In this document: positions 15,754 to 22,288 of the stretch, piece by piece | How the letters are laid out: every line of letters starts with the position of its first letter | Position numbering within the stretch: the stretch's first letter is position 1 | Assembly: GCA_024401275.1 (NCBI GenBank) | Contig: JAKSLJ010000033.1 | Location: forward strand, 1 to 34,514 | Direction of reading: 5' to 3' | Length of the DNA: 34,514 nucleotides | From: Bacteroidaceae bacterium | GTDB taxonomy: Bacteria; Bacteroidota; Bacteroidia; Bacteroidales; Bacteroidaceae | Program-made: the position numbers and the translations under genes | Notes under the pieces: model-generated | Seen by the model: the letters and a program-made list of their open reading frames with translations, nothing else | Databases searched by the model: none | Told to the model about the DNA's origin: nothing

Positions 15754-16983
15754 ATGCTAAACTATATTTGGTTCTCATTCTTCGCAATAGCCTTCATCGC
15801 CGCAATATGCCAGTCGGTATTCGGCGGTGATGCCGATGTGTGGTCGCGCTTGATGAACTGCACCTTTGACTCGTCGCAGAAAGCATTCGAGATATGTCTC
15901 GGCCTTACTGGTGTGCTCACTTTCTGGCTTGGACTTATGAAGATTGGAGAGAAAGCTGGACTTGTGGCTAAGCTCGGCAAATGGATAAGCCCACTCTTCT
16001 CGCGTATCTTTCCGAGCATCCCGAAAGGTCATCCGGCATCAGGAAGCATCGTACTCAATGTCTCGGCAAATATTCTCGGACTTGACAATGCTGCTACTCC
16101 TATGGGACTGAAGGCAATGAAGGAACTACAGGAGCTGAACCCGAAGAAGGACACCGCTTCCGATGCGATGATAATGATGCTTGTGCTTAACACTAGCGGA
16201 CTTACCATCATACCTATTTCGGTTATGATGTATCGCGCACAGTATCATGCGGCAAATCCAAGCGATGTGTTCATTCCGATACTCCTTGCCACATTCTGCA
16301 GCACACTTGTCGGACTCATCCTCGTCTGTCTCAAGCAGAAGATAAATCTTTTCGACAGAGTTCTTGGCACTATGTTGCTCGGCTCTATTGCTTTCATTGG
16401 TGGTATATGCTGGCTTTTCAGCAGCATGAACCAAGAGCAGATAGCATTCTATTCTACGCTCTTCAGCAATGTCCTTCTCTTCTCTGCCATAATGCTTTTC
16501 GTGGTGAGCGGACTGATAAAGAAGATTCCAATCTTTGAGACTTTCATTGAAGGAGCAAAGGAAGGATTCTCTACCGTGGTCACGATTATACCTTACCAGA
16601 TAGCGCTCTTCGTGGGCATCTCGCTGTTCCGTGAGTGCGGAGCGATGAACTTCATTACTGATGGCATTGGATGGCTTGTAAGTCTTGCTTGGCTGCCAAC
16701 CGACTTCGTGCCGTCGCTTCCATGTGCCATTCTCAAGCCGCTCTCTGGCGGTGGAGCTCGTGCAGCAATGCTCGATGTCTTCGAGGCATACGGAGTGGAT
16801 AGCTTTGCCGGAAAACTCGCCTCCTGCATTCAAGGGGCTACCGATACGACAATGTACATCATAGCCGTTTATTTCGGCAGCGTAGGAATAAAGAAGTTCC
16901 GCTATGCAGCAACATACGGACTCTTGGCAGATCTTGTCGGCGTTATTGCCGCAATCTGTATCGGCTACATCTTCTTCGCATAA
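15754..16983 (+). CDS. SpmA-SpmB-like fused nucleoside-recognition (Gate) membrane protein
   Basis: 409 residues with about ten hydrophobic segments. The N-terminal half resembles spore maturation protein SpmA (GLTGVLTFWLGLMKIGEKAG, ANILGLDNAATPMGLKAM, LNTSGLTIIPISVMMYRAQY). The C-terminal half resembles SpmB (EGAKEGFSTVVTIIPYQIAL, PLSGGGARAAMLDVFEAYG, CIQGATDTTMYIIAVYFGSV). Such fusions are widespread in non-sporulating Bacteroidetes. The Gate domain is shared with nucleoside transporters, and the role is probably transport, but the substrate is unknown. Confidence 0.9.
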   Translation: MLNYIWFSFFAIAFIAAICQSVFGGDADVWSRLMNCTFDSSQKAFEICLGLTGVLTFWLGLMKIGEKAGLVAKLGKWISPLFSRIFPSIPKGHPASGSIVLNVSANILGLDNAATPMGLKAMKELQELNPKKDTASDAMIMMLVLNTSGLTIIPISVMMYRAQYHAANPSDVFIPILLATFCSTLVGLILVCLKQKINLFDRVLGTMLLGSIAFIGGICWLFSSMNQEQIAFYSTLFSNVLLFSAIMLFVVSGLIKKIPIFETFIEGAKEGFSTVVTIIPYQIALFVGISLFRECGAMNFITDGIGWLVSLAWLPTDFVPSLPCAILKPLSGGGARAAMLDVFEAYGVDSFAGKLASCIQGATDTTMYIIAVYFGSVGIKKFRYAATYGLLADLVGVIAAICIGYIFFA

Positions 16984-16998
16984 TGCTAAGGCGCAGCC

Positions 16999-17038
16999 AA
17001 ATAGTAAATAGTAAATCCGTAAATTGTAAATGTAAATG
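16999..17038 (+). repeat. GTAAAT tandem leader repeat overlapping a start codon
   Basis: AAATAGTAAATAGTAAATCC followed by GTAAATTGTAAATGTAAATG forms short degenerate tandem units, and the last unit supplies the ATG of the zinc-ribbon gene. The same GTAAATTGTAAAT unit precedes the CoA transferase gene (211-240). Confidence 0.55.
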
Positions 17039-17809
17039 AGATATTGCAGATTCTGTGGCACTCAAGTGCCAGACGATTCCATATTCTGTCCACGTTGCGG
17101 AAAGGAACTCGCACCGCCTGAATCGTCAAATCAAAAAATCGCCCCATCGCCTAATGATGACGACGAGAATGAACCAAAGAAGAAATCCCTTTGGGGCTGC
17201 ACCATCTTCTTCATACTCTTTGCAGGAGCTTGTGCTGTCGGAGTCTTCATATACAACTCATTCTTCACTGGACGTGAGAATCCGCTTATCCCACAAGATG
17301 AGGATTCCATAGCCGTTGTGGATGAGCAGGAGACAGCCCAGCCCGTCAGCGAAGACCTGCAAGGCGATGACCAGCCTATGGATGGCGAAAGCTTGTTGCA
17401 GCTTCGAGTACAGAAGATCTACGACGATGTGCTCTTCAATAGCAATAGGAACGGATGTGTCCAGCAATATTGCACGGATGCCTTGAAGGTGCTTATCAGC
17501 AAGGCTGAGGCTACGGGCGAGTATTGGATAGACTATGACTTCTGGACATACTCCAACGATTGCGACAGACCTGCCATTGAGTCCGTTAAGGTAGAAACCT
17601 ATTCCGGTTATATGGCAGATGTGAAGGTCGCCGTCCGTCCTTATGCCGACGGCCAGGCGGTGAATGTCATCGTGCTGAAGATGGAAAGGGAAAACGGTCA
17701 ATGGCTCATTGATGACTTCCTCAAGAACGGAAAGAGCGTGCGAATGCTCGCCCGCCGTGCCATTGACGAGAACTCCGCCCGATACGATGTCGCAGACACC
17801 CTATATTAA
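17036..17809 (+). CDS. Zinc-ribbon membrane protein with DUF3828-like C-terminal domain
   Basis: 257 residues. An N-terminal zinc ribbon (CRFCGTQVPDDSIFCPRCGK, residues 4-23, four Cys) is followed by an acidic linker. Then comes one membrane segment (CTIFFILFAGACAVGVFIY, about 59-77), a second acidic linker, and an extracytoplasmic domain. The latter (RVQKIYDDVLF to NGQWLIDDFLKNGKSVRMLA) resembles the DUF3828/NTF2-like domains that end in a conserved W-x-I-D-D. The ribbon would lie in the cytoplasm and the domain in the periplasm. Function unknown; the layout suggests a sensor or scaffold. Confidence 0.85.
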   Translation: MRYCRFCGTQVPDDSIFCPRCGKELAPPESSNQKIAPSPNDDDENEPKKKSLWGCTIFFILFAGACAVGVFIYNSFFTGRENPLIPQDEDSIAVVDEQETAQPVSEDLQGDDQPMDGESLLQLRVQKIYDDVLFNSNRNGCVQQYCTDALKVLISKAEATGEYWIDYDFWTYSNDCDRPAIESVKVETYSGYMADVKVAVRPYADGQAVNVIVLKMERENGQWLIDDFLKNGKSVRMLARRAIDENSARYDVADTLY

Positions 17810-17896
17810 TTGAAAAATGAGAATTGATAATGGACAATTAAGCTGTGCGACAAATAATTATCAATTATCCATTATCAATTATCCATTAAATCAAAG
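17810..17896 (+). repeat. AATTGATAAT-type inverted repeat element upstream of the OmpA-domain gene
   Basis: A left arm (AATTGATAATGGACAATTA, about 17820-17840) pairs with TAATTATCAATTATCCATTA (about 17856 onward). The right side also contains a 14-bp direct repeat (ATTATCAATTATCC). The whole lies in the leader of the next gene. Similar units (GAGAATTGATAAT) occur before the nucleotidyltransferase-fold gene at 31242. Confidence 0.7.
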
Positions 17897-17900
17897 ATTT

Positions 17901-18365
17901 ATGAAAAAGATACTCACACTTCTCTTCGCCGTCTTCGCAGTAAGTATGGCTACTCAGGCTCAGGTCTCAAAGGATCAGGAGATTGAAGCCCTCAAGAAAC
18001 AAATAGCTGAGAAGCAGCTCATCATCCGCATGCACCAGCAGGGCAACCTAGTTCCTTATGTTCACTTTGACAAGAACTCAGCGACTATCACTAATACCTA
18101 CGATGCTTCGCTCGAAATGCTTGCCACCTACATAAAGAAACACCCTAATGCCGTTATAGAGGTTCGCTCGTACGCTTCTGACGATGAAACCAATGTGAAG
18201 GCTCTTTGTGAAGCGCGTGCAAAGGCGGTCATAGCGAAGCTCACCAATGTCTATAAGGTAAAGCCTGCACAGTTCCGCACCATCATTGTCGGACAGGGAG
18301 CAAAGATATACGAACAGCAGGAATTCAACCGTATTGTTACCTTCAACGACAATAACAAGAAATAG
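17901..18365 (+). CDS. Small exported OmpA-domain protein
   Basis: 154 residues from the ATG at 17901. I chose this start because MKKILTLLFAVFAVSMATQAQ is a complete signal peptide; the longer frame from 17817 is only repeat DNA. After a short coiled-coil (KDQEIEALKKQIAEKQLIIR) comes an OmpA C-terminal-like domain: LVPYVHFDKNSATIT, MLATYIKKHPNAVIEVRSYA, AKAVIAKLTNVYKVKPAQFR. Such domains bind peptidoglycan non-covalently from the periplasm. It lacks a beta-barrel and a lipid anchor, so it is a soluble periplasmic form. The exact peptidoglycan-binding Asp/Arg pair cannot be placed with certainty. Confidence 0.88.
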   Translation: MKKILTLLFAVFAVSMATQAQVSKDQEIEALKKQIAEKQLIIRMHQQGNLVPYVHFDKNSATITNTYDASLEMLATYIKKHPNAVIEVRSYASDDETNVKALCEARAKAVIAKLTNVYKVKPAQFRTIIVGQGAKIYEQQEFNRIVTFNDNNKK

Positions 18366-18379
18366 GGTAGGATAGGGCT

Positions 18380-18450
18380 GCAAAGGCAAGTTTTCGGGAA
18401 GTGCTGTTTGACAACAGTCAAAAAAACACTTTGTTATTGAAAACTTTTGC
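18380..18450 (+). other. Nested hairpin region (candidate structured RNA or 3' UTR)
   Basis: Three nested stems can be drawn: AAGTTTTC/GAAAACTT (18388-18395 with 18439-18446), AGTG/CACT (18400-18403 with 18427-18430) and CTGTT/AACAG (18404-18408 with 18413-18417, loop TGAC). It begins about 15 nt after the OmpA-domain stop codon. It is most simply the 3' UTR or terminator of that gene, though it lacks a U-run. Confidence 0.4.
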
Positions 18451-18482
18451 GCCATTGGCTTCCCGCTTTCATATTTTCTTTA

Positions 18483-18490
18483 TACCTTTG
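18483..18490 (+). promoter_or_regulatory. -7 box of the tRNA-Glu promoter
   Basis: TACCTTTG followed by CAGCC, 25 nt before the tRNA, matches the Bacteroidetes -7 box. The upstream TTGG (18455-18458) is 24 nt away, so the -33 element is weak. Confidence 0.6.
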
Positions 18491-18515
18491 CAGCCGCAAA
18501 CTTAGAACAACTAAT

Positions 18516-18589
18516 GCTGGATTCGTCTAGTGGTCCAGGACGCCTGCCTCTCACGCAGGAGATCACGGGTTCGACTCCCGTATCCAGTA
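18516..18589 (+). tRNA. tRNA-Glu, anticodon CTC
   Basis: The cloverleaf can be drawn by hand. Acceptor GCTGGAT pairs with ATCCAGT (first pair G-U), and the D-arm is GTCTAGTGGTCCAGGAC. The anticodon stem is CCTGC/GCAGG with loop CTCTCAC, giving anticodon CTC for GAG codons. The T-arm is ACGGG/CCCGT with loop TTCGACT, and the discriminator is A. CCA is not encoded. The D-arm and T-arm sequences are typical of bacterial tRNA-Glu. Confidence 0.93.
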
Positions 18590-18595
18590 CTGATT

Positions 18596-18626
18596 CGGAA
18601 CTTTCCTCGGAAGGTTCCGTTTTTTG
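18596..18626 (+). terminator. Rho-independent terminator after tRNA-Glu
   Basis: CGGAACTTTCC and GGAAGGTTCCG form an 11-bp stem (one G-U) and are followed directly by TTTTTTG, 7 nt after the tRNA. Confidence 0.88.
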
Positions 18627-18707
18627 TTTCTAATAAGTTTGAGAGATTCACATGTAATTATAATCTTTTTACAAGTGCAAAGTTATGTTTTTTAGCAATA
18701 ATATACC

Positions 18708-18989
18708 TTTTGTTTGTTTGTGTTTATGCGGAAAGAAATGAAGAATTTCCCTTCCGAATAATACTTTGCGTAAGTTTGGTTAAAACTAAACTATAGACAT
18801 CCGGAATTAGACACCATGTCTAGTATAATCGGCAAGCGATTCAAAATCCTTAGGAAAACGACTCGGAATCCTTAGCGAAACGACTCGGAATCCTTGGCGA
18901 AACATATCAAAAGTCATAGGCGGGCTTGATTGGGAAACGCAAATCCCTATTTCTTTCCGAATAAACACAAACACAAACAAACACAAAAT
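18708..18989. mobile_element. Candidate MITE-like element with inverted terminal repeats, inside a 580-nt gene-free stretch
   Basis: The gap 18590-19169 has no credible gene. Within it, 18708-18739 (TGTTTGTGTTTATGCGGAAA core) is matched in inverted orientation by 18949-18989 (TTTCCGAATAAACACAAACA core). About 25 nt are contiguous with one mismatch, plus extra ACAAA units on the right. The arms enclose about 210 nt that include the 22-nt repeat array B. No transposase is encoded and no clear target duplication is seen. The rest of the gap (18627-18707 and 18990-19083) shows nothing I can name. Confidence 0.5.
18838..18925. repeat. 22-nt-period repeat array B
   Basis: Four consecutive 22-nt blocks at 18838, 18860, 18882 and 18904. 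Blocks 2 and 3 differ at one position (core ACTCGGAATCCTTAGCGAAA). Block 1 has the same CCTTAGGAAAAC dyad core, and block 4 is degenerate. Period, dyad core and the closing GAAAC match array A at 9465-9662. Confidence 0.75.
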
Positions 18990-19083
18990 CACACCTTAGT
19001 GCATTCTAACGACTCTATGAGGCATCGTTTCCACAAAGAGGCATTCATTTTCTTTGCAAAACATAAAAAATCCATGTTAAAAC

Positions 19084-19114
19084 TTGCATAGTATTTACAA
19101 ATTAGTTAACTTTG
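19084..19114 (+). promoter_or_regulatory. Bacteroidetes-type promoter of the PatB/MalY gene
   Basis: TTG (19084-19086), a 20-nt spacer and TAACTTTG (19107-19114) precede the ATG at 19170, leaving a leader of about 50 nt. Confidence 0.7.
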
Positions 19115-19169
19115 CAGACAATATAACATAGGAAGAACTTCTAACTGTTGGATGTAATAATCATTATTT

Positions 19170-20336
19170 ATGAAATATAATTTTGACCAAGTGATTGACC
19201 GTAGCAATACGGGATCATACAAATATGGAAGACTGAAGAACTTCTTCGGTCGTGAGGACCTGCTGCCGCTATGGGTGGCAGACATGGACTTTGCTACTCC
19301 TGACTTTATCATCGACACGATAAAGGAGCGTATAGAACACCCAGTCTTGGGCTATGTTTGTGACCCTGACGACTGGAAACCGTCAGTCATTGACTGGGAG
19401 CGCGAGCATCATGGATGGGAGATAAATCCTGACCATCTCTGCTTTATAAATGGTATTATGAAGGGCGTAGGTCTGGCTATCAACCGCCTTGTGCCGGAGG
19501 GAAAGAAGGTTATTGTGCAACCACCAGTATATCACATGTTCAAGTATGTGGTTGACGGCAACAAACGCCCGATTGTTTACAATCCACTGAAGGAACGCGA
19601 AGACGGTCTATACGACATGGACTTTGAGAATCTGGAGGAGGTTATTGACGACGACTGCCGCATGCTACTGCTTGCAAACCCTCACAATCCGGGTGGCGTT
19701 TGCTGGAGTAAGGAAACGCTTGCAAGACTTGCAGACATTTGCGCAAAGCATAATATAATAGTTGTGTCGGACGAGATTCATGCCGATATGGCGATCTTCG
19801 GCAACAAGCACACTCCGTTTGCAACCGTCAGTGAGACGGCTGCGCAGATAAGCATTACGTTTGGAGCGCCTACAAAGGTGTTCAATATGCCTTCGCTCAT
19901 TTCTGCATGGGCTGTTGTGCCTAACGATGAATTGCGCGAAAAGTATGTCGATTGGCTTGACGGACTTGAAATGCTGGATTCAAATATCTTTGCCATGCCA
20001 GCTGCTGTGGCAGCTTATCGTAAGGGTGAAGATTGGCGCAAGCAGATGCTGGCTTACGTAGAAGACAATATCCGCTTTGTGGAAGACTACTGCAAGAAAT
20101 ACATTCCGAATATTCGCCCTGTACGCCCTGAGGCAAGTTTTCTTGTATGGCTTGACTGCCGCGGACTCGGATTGTCGCAGCAGGAGCTTGAGGACTTGTT
20201 CGTGAACCGTGCAAGGGTGGCTTTCAACATAGGCATCATTTTCGGACAAGGCGGCGAAGGCCACATGCGTCTGAATGTTGCTACACCAAGAGCGTTCTTA
20301 ACGGAAGCTTTGGAAAGGGTAAGGGAAGCGCTTTAA
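19170..20336 (+). CDS. PatB/MalY-type PLP-dependent C-S lyase or aminotransferase
   Basis: 388 residues, fold-type I PLP enzyme of the MalY/PatB group: start FDQVIDRSNTGSYKYG, LPLWVADMDFATPDFI (about 32-47), LLLANPHNPGGVCW (substrate and PLP contacts), VVSDEIHADM and the FGAPTKVFNMPSLISAWAVV segment with the Schiff-base Lys. These enzymes usually split cystathionine or cysteine conjugates (cystathionine beta-lyase activity), giving homocysteine or thiol, pyruvate and ammonia. The exact substrate is not fixed by sequence. Monocistronic, with its own promoter and a hairpin terminator shared with the convergent cupin gene. Confidence 0.92.
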   Translation: MKYNFDQVIDRSNTGSYKYGRLKNFFGREDLLPLWVADMDFATPDFIIDTIKERIEHPVLGYVCDPDDWKPSVIDWEREHHGWEINPDHLCFINGIMKGVGLAINRLVPEGKKVIVQPPVYHMFKYVVDGNKRPIVYNPLKEREDGLYDMDFENLEEVIDDDCRMLLLANPHNPGGVCWSKETLARLADICAKHNIIVVSDEIHADMAIFGNKHTPFATVSETAAQISITFGAPTKVFNMPSLISAWAVVPNDELREKYVDWLDGLEMLDSNIFAMPAAVAAYRKGEDWRKQMLAYVEDNIRFVEDYCKKYIPNIRPVRPEASFLVWLDCRGLGLSQQELEDLFVNRARVAFNIGIIFGQGGEGHMRLNVATPRAFLTEALERVREAL

Positions 20337-20339
20337 TGT

Positions 20340-20380
20340 GAAAAATGAAAAGTGAAGAATGCTTTTCACTTTTCATTTTC
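20340..20380. terminator. Bidirectional hairpin terminator
   Basis: AAAAATGAAAAGTGAAG and TTTTCACTTTTCATTTTC form a stem of about 15 bp around GAATGC, between two convergent genes. Both sides are A/T-rich, so it can end transcripts in either direction. Its GTGAAAAATGAAAA units resemble the tandem leader repeats seen elsewhere. Confidence 0.7.
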
Positions 20381-20382
20381 TC

Positions 20383-20712
20383 TTATTGCTCTGGCACTAC
20401 GGCTGTGAACTGTACCTCTTCAGCACTGTCATTGATAAGGCTGTGAGTATTGCCCTTGGCGCAATAGTGGCACTGTCCTTCGTGCAGTTCAATCATCTCG
20501 CCGTTGTAAAGCACATGGGCATGTCCTTTTGTAAGGAAGATAATCTCACTGCTTGTGTCGTGAGTGTGGAGTCCGATGCTTGCGCCTGGTTGAAGGCGGG
20601 CAGTGAAGATGCGATTCTTGCCGTCAAAGAACATACGTGCCTCGAGGCTCTTTTCGCCTCCCTTGAAATTAGGAAGGCTGGCTTCCTCAATGTTTTTGAA
20701 ATCGATTATCAT
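20383..20712 (-). CDS. Small cupin-domain protein
   Basis: 109 residues, a single cupin_2 barrel. Metal ligands are in GLHTHDTSSEIIFLTKGHAHVL (two His and a Glu in motif 1) and HYCAKGNTHSLIN (His in motif 2). Probably a metal-binding cytoplasmic protein or isomerase-like enzyme; the ligand cannot be predicted. It stands alone, convergent with the PatB/MalY gene and divergent from greA. Confidence 0.9.
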   Translation of the reverse strand: MIIDFKNIEEASLPNFKGGEKSLEARMFFDGKNRIFTARLQPGASIGLHTHDTSSEIIFLTKGHAHVLYNGEMIELHEGQCHYCAKGNTHSLINDSAEEVQFTAVVPEQ

Positions 20713-20822
20713 AGTTTTTCAGATTAATGGGTTATTCTTTTGTATCTGTAAAATAAAACGAAGAACCAGACGTTTTATTGTGCATTTTCAAAAAATACTC
20801 AAGATTATGTCTTAGGAAATTC

Positions 20823-21287
20823 ATGGAATACTTATCGCAGGAATGCTACGACCAACTTGTAGCGGAATTGGATGAATTGATAAAGGTGGTAATGCCTAAA
20901 GCGCAGGACGAATTGGCTGAGGCTCGTGCTAAGGGCGATTTGAGCGAGAACTTTGAGTATCATGCCGCAAAGCGTGAACTGAGAAGAATCATGGGAAAGA
21001 TACGTTTCAAGTCTAATGTGCTCAAGTTTGCCCGTGTCCTGGATCCTAACATGCTTGCCGTCGATACTGTAGGCCTACTGCGCAAGGTGGAGTTTACTAA
21101 TCTTGGAAATAACGCCAAGATGACTTATACCATTGTCAATCCTCATGAGGCGAATCTGAGCGAGAAGAAGATTTCCATCAAATCGCCTATTGCCGAGGCT
21201 ATGCTCGGAAAGAAGCAAGGAGACATCGTTGAGGCGCATGTCCCAACAGGAATCATAAAACTCAGGATTGATAATATTACGATTTAG
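20823..21287 (+). CDS. greA: Transcription elongation factor GreA/GreB family
   Basis: 154 residues from the ATG at 20823. This start is chosen because MEYLSQECYDQLVAELDEL is the usual Gre N-terminus; the frame from 20778 adds 15 residues unlike the family. The N-terminal coiled-coil has the RNA-cleavage tip motif GDLSENFEYHAAK with acidic residues, followed by the FKBP-like C-terminal domain (SEKKISIKSPIAEAMLGKKQ, GDIVEAHVP). It rescues backtracked RNA polymerase. Standard length. No clear TAnnTTTG box was found just upstream. Confidence 0.94.
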   Translation: MEYLSQECYDQLVAELDELIKVVMPKAQDELAEARAKGDLSENFEYHAAKRELRRIMGKIRFKSNVLKFARVLDPNMLAVDTVGLLRKVEFTNLGNNAKMTYTIVNPHEANLSEKKISIKSPIAEAMLGKKQGDIVEAHVPTGIIKLRIDNITI

Positions 21288-21321
21288 GCGTGAATAGCCC
21301 TTTTATTTCCCGATGCAGAAT

Positions 21322-21400
21322 TTATTTTCCCACGCAGAAGTGGCTGAAGATGTTGCCAAGGACTTCGTCAGTGCTTATTTGTCCACCGGTGATGTCGTCG
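21322..21400 (-). pseudogene. Duplicated 3' end of mnmE (remnant)
   Basis: On the minus strand this encodes DDITGGQISTDEVLGNIFSH then FCVGK and a stop. That is 23 of 25 residues identical to the end of the intact mnmE gene (22289-23704), with about 85% DNA identity over about 75 nt; the stop is TAA here and TAG there. The frame can be followed weakly upstream to about 21425 (HALVDVHHIMA) and then meets a stop. Downstream flanks (GTGAA, ATAGC, TATTTCC) are also partly alike. The DKNYY gene lies between the two copies. Confidence 0.8.
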
Positions 21401-21483
21401 GCCATAATATGGTGGACATCAACGAGCGCGTGGAATGTAAAAAAGGAGTATCACGTTTGCCGTTCTTCCATTGTATATGCTAT

Positions 21484-22206
21484 TCAAGGTCGAAGGTGGT
21501 AGGTTCGGTCTTTATCCTTTCCTCGGAAATATTCCACTTCCTGGAATGTTGCAGGATCTGCTCCCACTACGATTGTGTCCATGAAATAGACTTGGTATTT
21601 GTCCACCGCAAAGTACCCAGAGTATTCTTTGGCGTTGATGGGGTGGAAACTTTCATAGTCGGCAATTTTCATGCGAGGGGTGCTGCAGGCGTGATTGCCT
21701 TGGAGGAAATAGGCGTAGAGGGAATCCTTTGCCCAATGGGTATTAAAATCATCAGAATTGCCCATCAGCACAAAGGATGACTTATCTGCCACATGGAGCG
21801 GTTGAGCCTCCCAATAGTAGTCATTGCTGTCTTCGGCAAAATAATAGGTATGAACCACGAACGTGGATGGGTCTGCACCTTCCACCTGTTGATCTGCTCG
21901 GAACACCAGACAGTCGTCTGTGGCGTACCAATATCCCAAAGTACGGAATGAGGCTCCATTGATTCCTTTAAGCAGTGAGTTCTCGAACCAAGCATGCTTG
22001 GCATCGTGCCCGAATCTATTATCTAATTCCACAAAAGTTTTGGCATCAGCCTCGGGTATCAGCTCAAGACTATAACCAGTGCCCTCATTGAAGTGTACAA
22101 AATATACCTTACCATCCTTGATCTTGTAGGTATCACAAGAGGCCAGGATAAGCGACGAGAGCAACACCAATGCCCATATAACTCTGTTCATTATATATTC
22201 TTTCAT
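21484..22206 (-). CDS. DKNYY-type lipoprotein
   Basis: 240 residues as given, or 235 from the second Met at 22191. The signal peptide MNRVIWALVLLSSLILASC has the lipidated Cys just after LILAS. The mature part has repeated DKNYY-like units: DGKVYFVHF, DAKTFVELDNRFGHDAKHAW, GADPSTFVVHTYYFAEDSND, DKSSFVLMGNS, DKYQVYFMDTIVVGADPATF. This repeat family (KNYY) is found in surface lipoproteins of Bacteroidetes and Fusobacteria with no known role. It lies between the mnmE remnant and the intact mnmE on the same strand, which suggests it arrived together with the mnmE tail duplication. Confidence 0.82.
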   Translation of the reverse strand: MKEYIMNRVIWALVLLSSLILASCDTYKIKDGKVYFVHFNEGTGYSLELIPEADAKTFVELDNRFGHDAKHAWFENSLLKGINGASFRTLGYWYATDDCLVFRADQQVEGADPSTFVVHTYYFAEDSNDYYWEAQPLHVADKSSFVLMGNSDDFNTHWAKDSLYAYFLQGNHACSTPRMKIADYESFHPINAKEYSGYFAVDKYQVYFMDTIVVGADPATFQEVEYFRGKDKDRTYHLRP

Positions 22207-22288
22207 AAAGATTTTTCACTCTTTATTCTTTGCTTTTTATTTTTCAGTGAAAATAGCTCGTTAATCAACTATTTCCTAACGTTGAATG

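Noticed and set aside
15754-16983. Evidence for sporulation genes
   Set aside because: SpmA-SpmB-like fusions are common in non-sporulating Bacteroidetes; no other sporulation gene is present.
16126-17061. Long antisense frame across the SpmA-SpmB-like gene
   Set aside because: Composition rich in His, Glu and Cys typical of a shadow frame; the sense frame matches a known family.
17817-17900. N-terminal extension of the OmpA-domain protein
   Set aside because: The 28 extra codons are repeat DNA; the signal peptide starts at the ATG at 17901.
18678-18685. Minus-strand TAACTTTG box
   Set aside because: It would transcribe into the tRNA terminator from the wrong side and lacks a -33 element.
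18530-18796. 88-codon frame starting within tRNA-Glu
   Set aside because: It overlaps the tRNA and its terminator and has no recognisable protein features.
21290-21502. Small plus-strand genes overlapping the mnmE remnant
   Set aside because: These frames are the reverse side of the mnmE tail copy and the DKNYY gene.
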